NCBI GenBank assembly: GCA_911728435.2
Contig: OU452217.1
Span: forward strand, 186,001-250,000
DNA: 64,000 nucleotides
Direction of reading: 5' to 3'
Source of the DNA: Apoderus coryli
Taxonomy: Eukaryota > Arthropoda > Insecta > Coleoptera > Attelabidae
This document shows positions 51,229-64,000 of this stretch, in pieces. The position numbers and the translations under genes were made by a program. The notes beneath the pieces were generated by a model that was not told the origin of the DNA, searched no databases, and was given only the letters and a program-made list of their open reading frames with translations. Each line of letters opens with the position of its first letter. The stretch's first letter is position 1.

Positions 51229-53542
51229 AGCTTTTTGGTAGAAACTTTACTTTTTAAATCTAAATAACACAATTTCTTAACTAAACGCTCTAATTCTTTA
51301 TAAATTGCTTTTTTATGCTTATTCTAATTTCTTTTAACTAATAAAATTTAGTTTTAAATTCTTAGAGAGAAAACAGGTTTTTTTTAGAAACTTTACTTTT
51401 TAAATCTAAATAACACAATTTTTTAAATAAACGCTCTAAATCGTTCTAAATTGCTTTTTCATGCTTATTCTAATTCCTTTTTACTACTTAATTTAGTTTT
51501 AAATTCTTAGAAAGAAAACAGCTTTTTGGTAGACACTTTACTTTTTAAATATAAAAAACACAATTATTTAAATAAACGCTTTAAATCGTTCTAAATTGCT
51601 TTTTTATGCTTATCCATATTTCTTTTTACTAACAAATTTAGTTTTAAATTCTTAGAGAGAAAACAGCTTTTTGGTAGACACTTTACTTTTTAAATATAAA
51701 TAACACAATTTCTTAACTAAACGCTCTAATTCGTTCTAAATTGCTTTTTTATGCTTATTCTAATTTCTTTTTACTAATAAATTTAGTTTTAAATTCTAAA
51801 AGAGAAAGCAGCTTTTTGGTAGAAACTTTACTTTTTAAATCTAAATAACACAATTTCTTAACTAAACGCTCTAAATCGTTCTAAATTGCTTTTTTATGCT
51901 TATTCTATCTTCTTTTTACTAACAAATTTAGTTTTAAATTCTTAGAGAGAAAACAGCTATTTTGTAGAAACTTTACTTTTTAAATCTAAATAACACAATT
52001 TTTTAAATAAACGCTCTAATTCGTTCTAAATTGCTTTTTTATGCTTATTCTAATTTCTTTTTACTAATAAATTTAGTTTTACATTCTAAAAGAGAAAACA
52101 GATTTTTGTTAGAAACTTTACTTTTTAAATCTAAATAACACAATTTCTGAACTAAACGCTCTAATTCGTTCTAAATTGCTTTTTTTATGCTTAATCTAAT
52201 TTCTTTTTCCTAATAAAATTTAGTTTTAAATTCTTAGAGAGAAAACAGCTATTTTGTAGAAACTTTACTTTTTAAATCTAAATAACACAATTTTTTAAAT
52301 AAACGCTCTAAATCGTTTTAAATTGCTTTTTCATGCTTATTCTAATTCCTTTTTACTAACAAATTTAGTTTTAAATTCTTAGAGAGAAAACAGCTTTTTG
52401 GTAGACACTTTACTTTTTAAATATAAATAACACAATTTTTTAAATTAACGCTCTAAATCGTTCTAAATTGCTTTTTTATGCTTATTCATATTACTTTTTA
52501 CTAATAAATTTAGTTTTAAATTCTTAGAGAGAAAACAGCTTTTTTGTAGACAATTTACTTTTTAAATATAAATAACACAATTTCTTAACTAAACGCTCTA
52601 ATTCCTTCTAAATTGCTTTTTTATGCTTATTCTAATTTCTTTTTACTAATAAATTTAGTTTTAAATTCTAAAAGAGAAAGCAGCTTTTTGGTAGAAACTT
52701 TACTTTTTAAATCTAAATAACACAATTTCTTAACTAAACGCTCTAATTCGTTATAAATTGCTTTTTTATGCTTATTCTAATTTCTTTTAACTAATAAAAT
52801 TTAGTTTTAAATTCTTAGAGAGAAAACATCTTTTTGGTAGACACTTTACTTTTTAAATCTAAATAACACAATTTCTTAACTAAACGCTCTAAATCGTTCT
52901 AAATTGCTTTTTTATGCTTATTCTATCTTCTTTTTACTAACAAATTTAGTTTTAAATTCTTAGAGAAAAAAAAAGCTTTTTGGTAGACACTATACTTTTT
53001 AAATATAAATAACACAATTTTTCAAATAAGCGCTCTAAATCGTTCTAAATTGCTTATTTATGCTTATTCTAATTTCTTTTTACTAACAAATTTAGTTTTA
53101 AATTCTTAGAGAGAAAACAGCTTTTTGGTAGACACTTTACTTTTTAAATCTAAATAACACAATTTTTTAAATAAACGCTCTAAATCGTTCTATATTGCTT
53201 TTTTATGCTTATTCTAATTCCTTTTTACTAACAAATTTAGTTTTAAATTCTTAGAGAGAAAACAGCTTTTTGGTAGACACTTTACTTTTTAAATAAAGAT
53301 AACACAGTTTCTTAAATAAAATCCCTCTAATTCCTTCTAAATTGATGTTTTATGCCTATTCTAATTTCTTTTTACTAATAAAATTTAGTTTTTAATTCTT
53401 AGAGAGAAAACAGCTTTTTGGTAGACGCTTTACTTTTTAAATATAAATAACACAATTTCTTAACTAAACGCTCTAATTCGTTCTGAATTGCTTTTTAATG
53501 CTATTCTAATTTCTTTTTCCTTATAAAATTTAGTTTTAAATT

Positions 53543-56500
53543 CTGAGAGGGAAAATAGCTTTTTGGTACACAATTTACTTTTTAAATATAAATAACACCA
53601 TTTTTTAACTAAACGCTCTAATTCGTTCTAAATTGCTTTTTTATGCTTATTCTAATTTCTTTTAACTAATAAAATTTAGTTTTAAATTCTAAAAGGGAAA
53701 ACAGCTATTTTGTAGAAACTTTACTTTTTAAATCTAAATAACACAATTTTTTAAATAAACGCTCTAAATCGTTCTAAATTGCTTTTTCATGCTTATTCTA
53801 ATTCCTTTTTCCTAACGCATTTAGTTTTAAATTCTTACAGAGAATACAGTTTTTTGGTAGACACTTTACTTTTTAAATATAAATAACACCATTTCTTAAC
53901 TAAACGCTCTAATTCTTTCTAAATTGCTTTTTTATGCTTATTCTAATTTCTTTTAACTAATAAAATTTAGTTTTAAATTCTAAAAGAGAAAACAGCTTTT
54001 TGTTAGAAACTTTACTTTTTAAATCTAAATAACACAATTTCTGAACTAAACGCTCTAATTCGTTCTAAATTGCTTTTTTTATGCTTATTCTAATTTATTT
54101 TTTCTAATAAAATTTAGTTTTAAATTCTTAGAGAGAAAACAGCTATTTTGTAGAAACTTTACTTTTTAAATCTAAATAACACAATTTTTTAAATAAACGC
54201 TCTAATTCGTTCTAGATTGCTTTTTTATGCTTATTCTAATTTCTTTTTACTAATAAATTTAGTTTTAAATTCTAAAAGAGAAAGCAGCTTTTTGGTAGAA
54301 ACTTTACTTTTTAAATCTAAATAACACAATTTCTTAACTAAACGCTCTAATTCGTTATAAATTGCTTTTTTATGCTTATTCTAATTTCTTTTAACTAATA
54401 AAATTTAGTTTTAAATTCTTAGAGAGAAAACAGCTTTTTGGTAGACACTTTACTTTTTAAATATAAATAACACAATTTCTTAACTAAACGCTCTAATTCG
54501 TTCAAAATTACTTTTTTATGCTTATTCTAATTTCTTTTTACTAATAAATTTAGTTTTAAATTCTAAAAGAGAAAGCAGCTTTTTGGTCGAAACTTTACTT
54601 TTTAAATCTAAATAACACAATTTCTTAACTAAACGCTCTAATTCGTTATAAATTGCTTTTTTATGCTTATTCTAATTTCTTTTAACTAATAAAATTTAGT
54701 TTTAAATTCTTAGAGAGAAAACATCTTTTTGGTAGACACTTTACTTTTTAAATCTAAATAACACAATTTTTTAACTAAACGCTCTAAATCGTTCTAAATT
54801 GCTTTTTTATGCTTATTCTATCTTCTTTTTACTAACAAATTTAGTTTTAAATTCTTAGAGAAAAAAAAAGCTTTTTGGTAGACACTTTACTTTTTAAATA
54901 TAAATAACACAATTTTTCAAATAAGCGCTCTAAATCGTTCTAAATTGCTTATTTATGCTTATTCTAATTTCTTTTTACTAACAAATTTAGTTTTAAATTC
55001 TTAGAGAGAAAACAGCTTTTTGGTAGACACTTTACTTTTTAAATATAAATAACACAATTTCTTAACTAAACGCTGTAATTCGTTCTAAATTGCTTTTTTA
55101 TGCTTATTCTAATTTCTTTTAACTAATAAAATTTAGTTTTGAATTCTTAGAGAGAAAACAGCTTTTTGGTAGACACTTTACTTTTTAAATATAAATAACA
55201 CAATTTCTGAACTAAAGGCTCTAATTCGTTCTAAATTGCTTTTTTATGCTTATTCTAATTTCTTTTTCCTAATAAAATTTAGTTTTAAATTCTTAGAGAG
55301 AAAACAGCTTTTTTGTAGAAACTTTACTTTTTAAATCTAAATAACACAATTTTTTAAATAAACGCTCTAAATCGTTCTATATTGCTTTTTTATGCTTATT
55401 CTAATTCCTTTTTACTAACAAATTTAGTTTTAAATTCTTAGAGAGAAAACAGCTTTTTGGTAGACACTTTACTTTTTAAATAAAGATAACACAATTTCTT
55501 AAATAAAATCCCTCTAATTCCTTCTAAATTGCTTTTTTATGCTTATTCTAATTTCTTTTTACTAACAAATTTAGTTTTAAATTCTTAGAGAGAAAACAGC
55601 TTTTTGGTAGACACTTTACTTTTTAAATATAAATAACACAATTTCTGAACTAAACGCTCTAATTCGTTCTAAATTGCTTTTTTTATGCTTATTCTAATTT
55701 CTTTTTCCTAATAAAATTTAGTTTTAAATTCTTAGAGAAAAATCAGCTATTTTGTAGAAACTTTACTTTTTAAATCTAAATAACACAATTTTTTAAATAA
55801 ACGCTCTAAATCGTTCTAAATTGCTTTTTTATGCTTATTCTAATTCCTTTTTACTAATTTAGTTTTAAATTCTTAGAGAGAAAACAGCTTTTTGGTAGAC
55901 ACTTTACTTTTTAAATATAAATAACACAATTTCTTAACTAAACGCTCTAATTCGTTCTGAATTGCTTTTTAATGCTATTCTAATTTCTTTTTCCTTATAA
56001 AATTTAGTTTTAAATTCTGAGAGGGAAAATAGCTTTTTGGTACACAATTTACTTTTTAAATATAAATAACACCATTTTTTAACTAAACGCTCTAATTCGT
56101 TCTAAATTGCTTTTTTATGCTTATTCTAATTTCTTTTAACTAATAAAATTTAGTTTTAAATTCTAAAAGGGAAAACAGCTATTTTGTAGAAACTTTACTT
56201 TTTAAATCTAAATAACACAATTTTTTAAATAAACGCTCTAAATCGTTCTAAATTGCTTTTTCATGCTTATTCTAATTCCTTTTTCCTAACGCATTTAGTT
56301 TTAAATTCTTACAGAGAATACAGTTTTTTGGTAGACACTTTACTTTTTAAATATAAATAACACCATTTCTTAACTAAACGCTCTAATTCGTTCTAAATTG
56401 CTTTTTTATGCTTATTCTAATTTCTTTTAACTAATAAAATTTAGTTTTAAATTCTAAAAGAGAAAACAGCTTTTTGTTAGAAACTTTACTTTTTAAATCT

Positions 56501-59200
56501 AAATAACACAATTTCTGAACTAAACGCTCTAATTCGTTCTAAATTGCTTTTTTTATGCTTATTCTAATTTATTTTTTCTAATAAAATTTAGTTTTAAATT
56601 CTTAGAGAGAAAACAGCTATTTTGTAGAAACTTTACTTTTTAAATCTAAATAACACAATTTTTTAAATAAACGCTCTAATTCGTTCTAGATTGCTTTTTT
56701 ATGCTTATTCTAATTTCTTTTTACTAATAAATTTAGTTTTAAATTCTAAAAGAGAAAGCAGCTTTTTGGTAGAAACTTTACTTTTTAAATCTAAATAACA
56801 CAATTTCTTAACTAAACGCTCTAATTCGTTATAAATTGCTTTTTTATGCTTATTCTAATTTCTTTTAACTAATAAAATTTAGTTTTAAATTCTTAGAGAG
56901 AAAACAGCTTTTTGGTAGACACTTTACTTTTTAAATATAAATAACACAATTTCTTAACTAAACGCTCTAATTCGTTCAAAATTACTTTTTTATGCTTATT
57001 CTAATTTCTTTTTACTAATAAATTTAGTTTTAAATTCTAAAAGAGAAAGCAGCTTTTTGGTCGAAACTTTACTTTTTAAATCTAAATAACACAATTTCTT
57101 AACTAAACGCTCTAATTCGTTATAAATTGCTTTTTTATGCTTATTCTAATTTCTTTTAACTAATAAAATTTAGTTTTAAATTCTTAGAGAGAAAACATCT
57201 TTTTGGTAGACACTTTACTTTTTAAATCTAAATAACACAATTTTTTAACTAAACGCTCTAAATCGTTCTAAATTGCTTTTTTATGCTTATTCTATCTTCT
57301 TTTTACTAACAAATTTAGTTTTAAATTCTTAGAGAAAAAAAAAGCTTTTTGGTAGACACTTTACTTTTTAAATATAAATAACACAATTTTTCAAATAAGC
57401 GCTCTAAATCGTTCTAAATTGCTTATTTATGCTTATTCTAATTTCTTTTTACTAACAAATTTAGTTTTAAATTCTTAGAGAGAAAACAGCTTTTTGGTAG
57501 ACACTTTACTTTTTAAATATAAATAACACAATTTCTTAACTAAACGCTGTAATTCGTTCTAAATTGCTTTTTTATGCTTATTCTAATTTCTTTTAACTAA
57601 TAAAATTTAGTTTTGAATTCTTAGAGAGAAAACAGCTTTTTGGTAGACACTTTACTTTTTAAATATAAATAACACAATTTCTGAACTAAAGGCTCTAATT
57701 CGTTCTAAATTGCTTTTTTATGCTTATTCTAATTTCTTTTTCCTAATAAAATTTAGTTTTAAATTCTTAGAGAGAAAACAGCTTTTTTGTAGAAACTTTA
57801 CTTTTTAAATCTAAATAACACAATTTTTTAAATAAACGCTCTAAATCGTTCTATATTGCTTTTTTATGCTTATTCTAATTCCTTTTTACTAACAAATTTA
57901 GTTTTAAATTCTTAGAGAGAAAACAGCTTTTTGGTAGACACTTTACTTTTTAAATAAAGATAACACAATTTCTTAAATAAAATCCCTCTAATTCCTTCTA
58001 AATTGCTTTTTTATGCTTATTCTAATTTCTTTTTACTAACAAATTTTGTTTTAAATTCTTAGAGAGAAAACAGCTTTTTGGTAGACACTTTACTTTTTAA
58101 ATATAAATAACACAATTTCTTAAGTAAACGCTCTAATTCGTTATAAATTGCTTTTTTATGCTTATTCTAATTTCTTTTAACTAATAAAATTTAGTTTTAA
58201 ATTCTTAGAGAGAAAACATCTTTTTGGTAGACACTTTACTTTTTAAATCTAAATAACACAATTTTTTAACTAAACGCTCTAAATCGTTCTAAATTGCTTT
58301 TTTATGCTTATTCTATCTTCTTTTTACTAACAAATTTAGTTTTAAATTCTTAGAGAAAAAAAAAGCTTTTTGGTAGACACTTTACTTTTTAAATATAAAT
58401 AACACAATTTTTCAAATAAGCGCTCTAAATCGTTCTAAATTGCTTATTTATGCTTATTCTAATTTCTTTTTACTAACAAATTTAGTTTTAAATTCTTAGA
58501 GAGAAAACAGCTTTTTGGTAGACACTTTACTTTTTAAATATAAATAACACAATTTCTTAACTAAACGCTGTAATTCGTTCTAAATTGCTTTTTTATGCTT
58601 ATTCTAATTTCTTTTAACTAATAAAATTTAGTTTTGAATTCTTAGAGAGAAAACAGCTTTTTGGTAGACACTTTACTTTTTAAATATAAATAACACAATT
58701 TCTGAACTAAAGGCTCTAATTCGTTCTAAATTGCTTTTTTATGCTTATTCTAATTTCTTTTTCCTAATAAAATTTAGTTTTAAATTCTTAGAGAGAAAAC
58801 AGCTTTTTTGTAGAAACTTTACTTTTTAAATCTAAATAACACAATTTTTTAAATAAACGCTCTAAATCGTTCTATATTGCTTTTTTATGCTTATTCTAAT
58901 TCCTTTTTACTAACAAATTTAGTTTTAAATTCTTAGAGAGAAAACAGCTTTTTGGTAGACACTTTACTTTTTAAATAAAGATAACACAATTTCTTAAATA
59001 AAATCCCTCTAATTCCTTCTAAATTGCTTTTTTATGCTTATTCTAATTTCTTTTTACTAACAAATTTAGTTTTAAATTCTTAGAGAGAAAACAGCTTTTT
59101 GGTAGACACTTTACTTTTTAAATATAAATAACACAATTTCTTAAGTAAACGCTCTAATTCGTTCTAAATTGCTTTTTTATGCTTATTCTAAGTTCTTTTA
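53543..59200 (+). repeat. Higher-order repeats: 17-monomer tandem copy, then a 7-monomer copy
   Basis: ctgagaggg at 53543 recurs at 56018. The acatct marker at 54721 recurs at 57195. HindIII at 54868 recurs at 57342. These give offsets of 2,474-2,475 bp. Then 57195 recurs at 58216 and 57342 at 58363 (1,021 bp, 7 monomers), with the rare taaagataac / aaaatccctc monomer following each time. The unit is thus one 2.47-kb copy followed by a partial third copy. Confidence 0.85.
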
Positions 59201-62200
59201 ACTAATAAAATTTAGTTTTGAATTCTTAGAGAGAAAACAGCTTTTTGGTAGACACTTTACTTTTTAAATATAAATAACACAATTTCTGAACTAAACGCTC
59301 TAATTCGTTCTAAATTGCTTTTTTTATGCTTATTCTAATTTCTTTTTCCTAATAAAATTTAGTTTTAAATTCTTAGAGAAAAATCAGCTATTTTGTAGAA
59401 ACTTTACTTTTTAAATCTAAATAACACAATTTTTTAAATAAACGCTCTAAATCGTTCTAAATTGCTTTTTTATGCTTATTCTAATTCCTTTTTACTAATT
59501 TAGTTTTAAATTCTTAGAGAGAAAACAGCTTTTTGGTAGACACTTTACTTTTTAAATATAAATAACACAATTTCTGAACTAAACGCTCTAATTCGTTCTA
59601 AATTGCTTTTTTATGCTTATTCTAATTTCTTTTTCCTAATAAAATTTAGTTTTAAATTCTTAGAGAGAAATCAGCTTTTTTGTAGAAACTTTACTTTTTA
59701 AATCTAAATAACACAATTTTTTAAATAAACGCTCTAATTCGTTCTAAATTGCTTTTTTATGCTTATTCTAATTTCTTTTTACTAATAAATTTAGTTTTAC
59801 ATTCTAAAAGAGAAAACAGCTTTTTGTTAGAAACTTTACTTTTTAAATGTAAATAACACAATTTCTGAACTAAACGCTCTAATTCGTTCTAAATTGCTTT
59901 TTTTATGCTTATTCTAATTTCTTTTTCCTAATAAAATTTAGTTTTAAATTCTTAGAGAGTAAACAGCTTTTTGATAGAAACTTTACTTTTTCAATCTAAA
60001 TAACACAATTTTTTAAATAAACGCTCTAATTTGTTCTAAATTGCTTTTTTATGCTTATTCTAATTTCTTTTTACTAATAAATTTAGTTTTACATTCTAAA
60101 AGAGAAAACAGCTTTTTGTTAGAAACTTTACTTTTTAAATCTAAATAACACAATTTCTGAACTAAACGCTCTAATTCGTTCTAAATTGCTTTTTTTATGC
60201 TTATTCTAATTTCTTTTTCCTAATAAAATTTAGTTTTAAATTCTTAGAGAGAAATCAGCTATTTTGTAGAAACTTTACTTTTTAAATCTAAATAACACAA
60301 TTTTTTAAATAAACACTCTAAATCGTTCTAAATTGCTTTTTCATGCTTATTCTAATTCCTTTTTACTAATTTAGTTTTAAATTCTTAGAGAGAAAACAGC
60401 TTTTTGGTAGACACTTTACTTTTTAAATATAAATAACACAATTTCTTAACTAAACGCTCTAATTCGTTCTAAATTGCTTTTTTATGCTTATTCTAATTTC
60501 TTTTTACTAATAAATTTAGTTTTAAATTCTAAAAGAGAAAGTAGCTTTTTGGTAGAAACTTTACTTTTTAAATCTAAATAACACAATTTCTTAACTAAAC
60601 GCTCTAATTCGTTATAAATTGCTTTTTTATGCTTATTCTAATTTCTTTTAACTAATAAAATTTAGTTTTAAATTCTTAGAGAGAAAACAGGTTTTTTTTA
60701 GAAACTTTACTTTTTAAATCTAAATAACACAATTTTTTAAATAAACGCTCTAAATCGTTCTAAATTGCTTTTTCATGCTTATTCTAATTCCTTTTTACTA
60801 CTTAATTTAGTTTTAAATTCTTAGAGAGAAAACAGCTTTTTGGTAGACACTTTACTTTTTAAATATAAAAAACACAATTATTTAAATAAACGCTTTAAAT
60901 CGTTCTAAATTGCTTTTTTATGCTTATCCATATTTCTTTTTACTAACAAATTTAGTTTTAAATTCTTAGAGAGAAAACAGCTTTTTGGTAGACACTTTAC
61001 TTTTTAAATATAAATAACACAATTTCTTAACTAAACGCTCTAATTCGTTCTAAATTGCTTTTTTATGCTTATTCTAATTTCTTTTTACTAATAAATTTAG
61101 TTTTAAATTCTAAATGAGAAAGCAGCTTTTTGGTAGAAACTTTACTTTTTAAATCTAAATAACACAATTTCTTAACTAAACGCTCTAAATCGTTCTAAAT
61201 TACTTTTTTATGCTTATTCTATCTTCTTTTTACTAACAAATTTAGTTTTAAATTCTTAGAGAGAAAACAGCTATTTTGTAGAAACTTTACTTTTTAAATC
61301 TAAATAACACAATTTTTTAAATAAACGCTCTAATTCGTTCTAAATTGCTTTTTTATGCTTATTCTAATTTCTTTTTACTAATAAATTTAGTTTTACATTC
61401 TAAAAGAGAAAACAGATTTTTGTTAGAAACTTTACTTTTTAAATCTAAATAACACAATTTCTGAACTAAACGCTCTAATTCGTTCTAAATTGCTTTTTTT
61501 ATGCTTATTCTAATTTCTTTTTCCTAATAAAATTTAGTTTTAAATTCTTAGAGAGAAATCAGCTATTTTGTAGAAACTTTACTTTTTAAATCTAAATAAC
61601 ACAATTTTTTAAATAAACGCTCTAAATCGTTCTAAATTGCTTTTTCATGCTTATTCTAATTCCTTTTTACTAATTTAGTTTTAAATTCTTAGAGAGAAAA
61701 CAGCTTTTTGGTAGACACTTTACTTTTTAAATATAAATAACACAATTTCTTAAATAAACGCTCTAATTCGTTCTAAATTGCTTTTTTATGCTTATTCTAA
61801 TTTCTTTTTACTAATAAATTTAGTTTTAAATTCTAAAAGAGAAAGTAGCTTTTTGGTAGAAACTTTACTTTTTAAATCTAAATAACACAATTTCTTAACT
61901 AAACGCTCTAATTCGTTATAAATTGCTTTTTTATGCTTATTCTAATTTCTTTTAACTAATAAAATTTAGTTTTAAATTCTTAGAGAGAAAACAGGTTTTT
62001 TTTAGAAACTTTACTTTTTAAATCTAAATAACACAATTTTTTAAATAAACGCTCTAAATCGTTCTAAATTGCTTTTTCATGCTTATTCTAATTCCTTTTT
62101 ACTACTTAATTTAGTTTTAAATTCTTAGAGAGAAAACAACTTTTTGGTAGACACTTTACTTTTTAAATATAAATAACACAATTTTTTAAATAAACGCTCT

Positions 62201-62799
62201 AAATCGTTCTAAATTGCTTTTTTATGCTTATTCATATTACTTTTTACTAATAAATTTAGTTTTAAATTCTTAGAGAGAAAACAGCTTTTTTGTAGACAAT
62301 TTACTTTTTAAATATAAATAACACAATTTCTTAACTAAACGCTCTAATTCCTTCTAAATTGCTTTTTTATGCTTATTCTAATTTCTTTTTACTAATAAAT
62401 TTAGTTTTAAATTCTAAAAGAGAAAGCAGCTTTTTGGTAGAAACTTTACTTTTTAAATCTAAATAACACAATTTCTTAACTAAACGCTCTAATTCGTTAT
62501 AAATTGCTTTTTTATGCTTATTCTAATTTCTTTTAACTAATAAAGTTTAGTTTTAAATTCTTAGAGAGAAAACAGCTTTTTGGTAGACACTTTACTTTTT
62601 AAATATAAATAACACAATTTCTTAACTAAACGCTCTAATTCGTTCTAAATTACTTTTTTATGCTTATTCTAATTTCTTTTTACTAATAAATTTAGTTTTA
62701 AATTCTAAAAGAGAAAGCAGCTTTTTGGTAGAAACTTTACTTTTTAAATCTAAATAACACAATTTCTTAACTAAACGCTCTAATTCGTTATAAATTGCT

Positions 62800-64000
62800 T
62801 TTTTATGCTTATTCTAATTTCTTTTAACTAATAAATTTTAGTTTTAAATTCTTAGAGAGAAAACATCTTTTTGGTAGACACTTTACTTTTTAAATCTAAA
62901 TAACACAATTTCTTAACTAAACGCTCTAAATCGTTCTAAATTGCTTTTTTATGCTTATTCTATCTTCTTTTTACTAACAAATTTAGTTTTAAATTCTTAG
63001 AGAAAAAAAAAGCTTTTTGGTAGACACTTTACTTTTTAAATATAAATAACACAATTTTTCAAATAAGCGCTCTAAATCGTTCTAAATTGCTTATTTATGC
63101 TTATTCTAATTTCTTTTTACTAACAAATTTAGTTTTAAATTCTTAGAGAGAAAACAGCTTTTTGGTAGACACTTTACTTTTTAAATCTAAATAACACAAT
63201 TTTTTAAATAAACGCTCTAAATCGTTCTATATTGCTTTTTTATGCTTATTCTAATTCCTTTTTACTAACAAATTTAGTTTTAAATTCTTAGAGAGAAAAC
63301 AGCTTTTTGGTAGACACTTTACTTTTTAAATAAAGATAACACAATTTCTTAAATAAAATCCCTCTAATTCCTTCTAAATTGATGTTTTATGCCTATTCTA
63401 ATTTCTTTTTACTAATAAAATTTAGTTTTTAATTCTTAGAGAGAAAACAGCTTTTTGGTAGACGCTTTACTTTTTAAATATAAATAACACAATTTCTTAA
63501 CTAAACGGTCTAATTCGTTCTGAATTGCTTTTTAATGCTATTCTAATTTCTTTTTCCTTATAAAATTTAGTTTTAAATTCTGAGAGGGAAAATAGCTTTT
63601 TGGTACACAATTTACTTTTTAAATATAAATAACACCATTTTTTAACTAAACGCTCTAATTCGTTCTAAATTGCTTTTTTATGCTTATTCTAATTTCTTTT
63701 AACTAATAAAATTTAGTTTTAAATTCTAAAAGGGAAAACAGCTATTTTGTAGAAACTTTACTTTTTAAATCTAAATAACACAATTTTTTAAATAAACGCT
63801 CTAAATCGTTCTAAATTGCTTTTTCATGCTTATTCTAATTCCTTTTTCCTAACGCATTTAGTTTTAAATTCTTACAGAGAATACAGTTTTTTGGTAGACA
63901 CTTTACTTTTTAAATATAAATAACACCATTTCTTAACTAAACGCTCTAATATGTTCTAAATTGCTTTTTTATGCTTATTCTAATTTCTTTTAACTAATAA
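62800..64000 (+). repeat. Long-range copy of the 52.8-54.0 kb segment
   Basis: HindIII 52973 to 63010 and ctgagaggg 53543 to 63580 both give 10,037 bp (about 69 monomers). The rare taaagataac, ttctgaattgc and acgcattt variants occur in the same order in both. The same segment also occurs near 13.3-14.4 kb, at an offset of 39,537 bp from the 53-kb copy. Confidence 0.8.

Larger units (their letters stand above)
19608..64000 (+). repeat. AT-rich 146-bp satellite array, block C (about 305 monomers)
   Basis: About 44 kb of uninterrupted head-to-tail monomers lies in the same orientation as blocks A and B. I saw no inversion, no further insertion and no open frame of note. Most monomers carry agctttttgg (an AluI site). 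A subtype with ttttgaattc carries EcoRI, and a subtype with an A9 run before gcttttt carries HindIII (25903, 33621, 40027, 52973, 54868, 57342, 58363, 63010). The array continues beyond the window. Confidence 0.97.

Noticed and set aside
1..64000. A CENP-B box in the monomer
   Set aside because: No match to the TTCG...CGGGA core pattern was seen. The ctaattcgttcta segment only resembles it slightly.

Overview
The window looks like eukaryotic, probably animal (invertebrate more likely than vertebrate), heterochromatin. About 58 kb of the 64 kb is one very AT-rich satellite with a monomer of about 146 bp. It runs head to tail in a single orientation, roughly 400 monomers in all. Two Penelope-like retroelements (PLEs) interrupt it. 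I see no host gene, no tRNA or rRNA gene, and no prokaryotic feature. The species cannot be named from the sequence.

Layout. 1-7025: satellite block A. 7026-10252: PLE1, flanked by a 13-bp target-site duplication (TSD). Its long copy is on the minus strand, with an open 747-codon frame carrying reverse transcriptase (RT) and a GIY-YIG endonuclease; a 524-bp 3'-end copy lies in inverted orientation on the right. 10253-16897: satellite block B. 16898-19607: PLE2, an unrelated-in-detail, more AT-rich PLE flanked by an 11-bp TSD. It consists of two 5'-truncated copies facing each other: two 1,095-bp arms that look almost identical around a 451-bp centre. The RT is lost and only the connector and GIY-YIG part remains. 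19608-64000: satellite block C.

Both PLEs carry a hammerhead-ribozyme motif in each arm, four in total. Each motif is on the sense strand of its own copy, and stem I and stem II differ between the two families by compensatory changes. At 41.7 kb a satellite segment matches both flanks of PLE2 but lacks the element and has a single copy of the target, so it acts as an empty site that confirms the PLE2 boundaries.

The satellite is organised into higher-order repeats (HORs). Marker variants recur at about 2.47 kb (17 monomers), 2.62 kb (18), 2.77 kb (19), 1.74 kb (12), 1.02 kb (7) and larger steps such as 7.72 kb (53) and 10.04 kb (69). This points to repeated segmental amplification. Functionally, the PLE proteins would act in their own target-primed retrotransposition. 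The satellite may be centromeric or pericentromeric, but that is inference.
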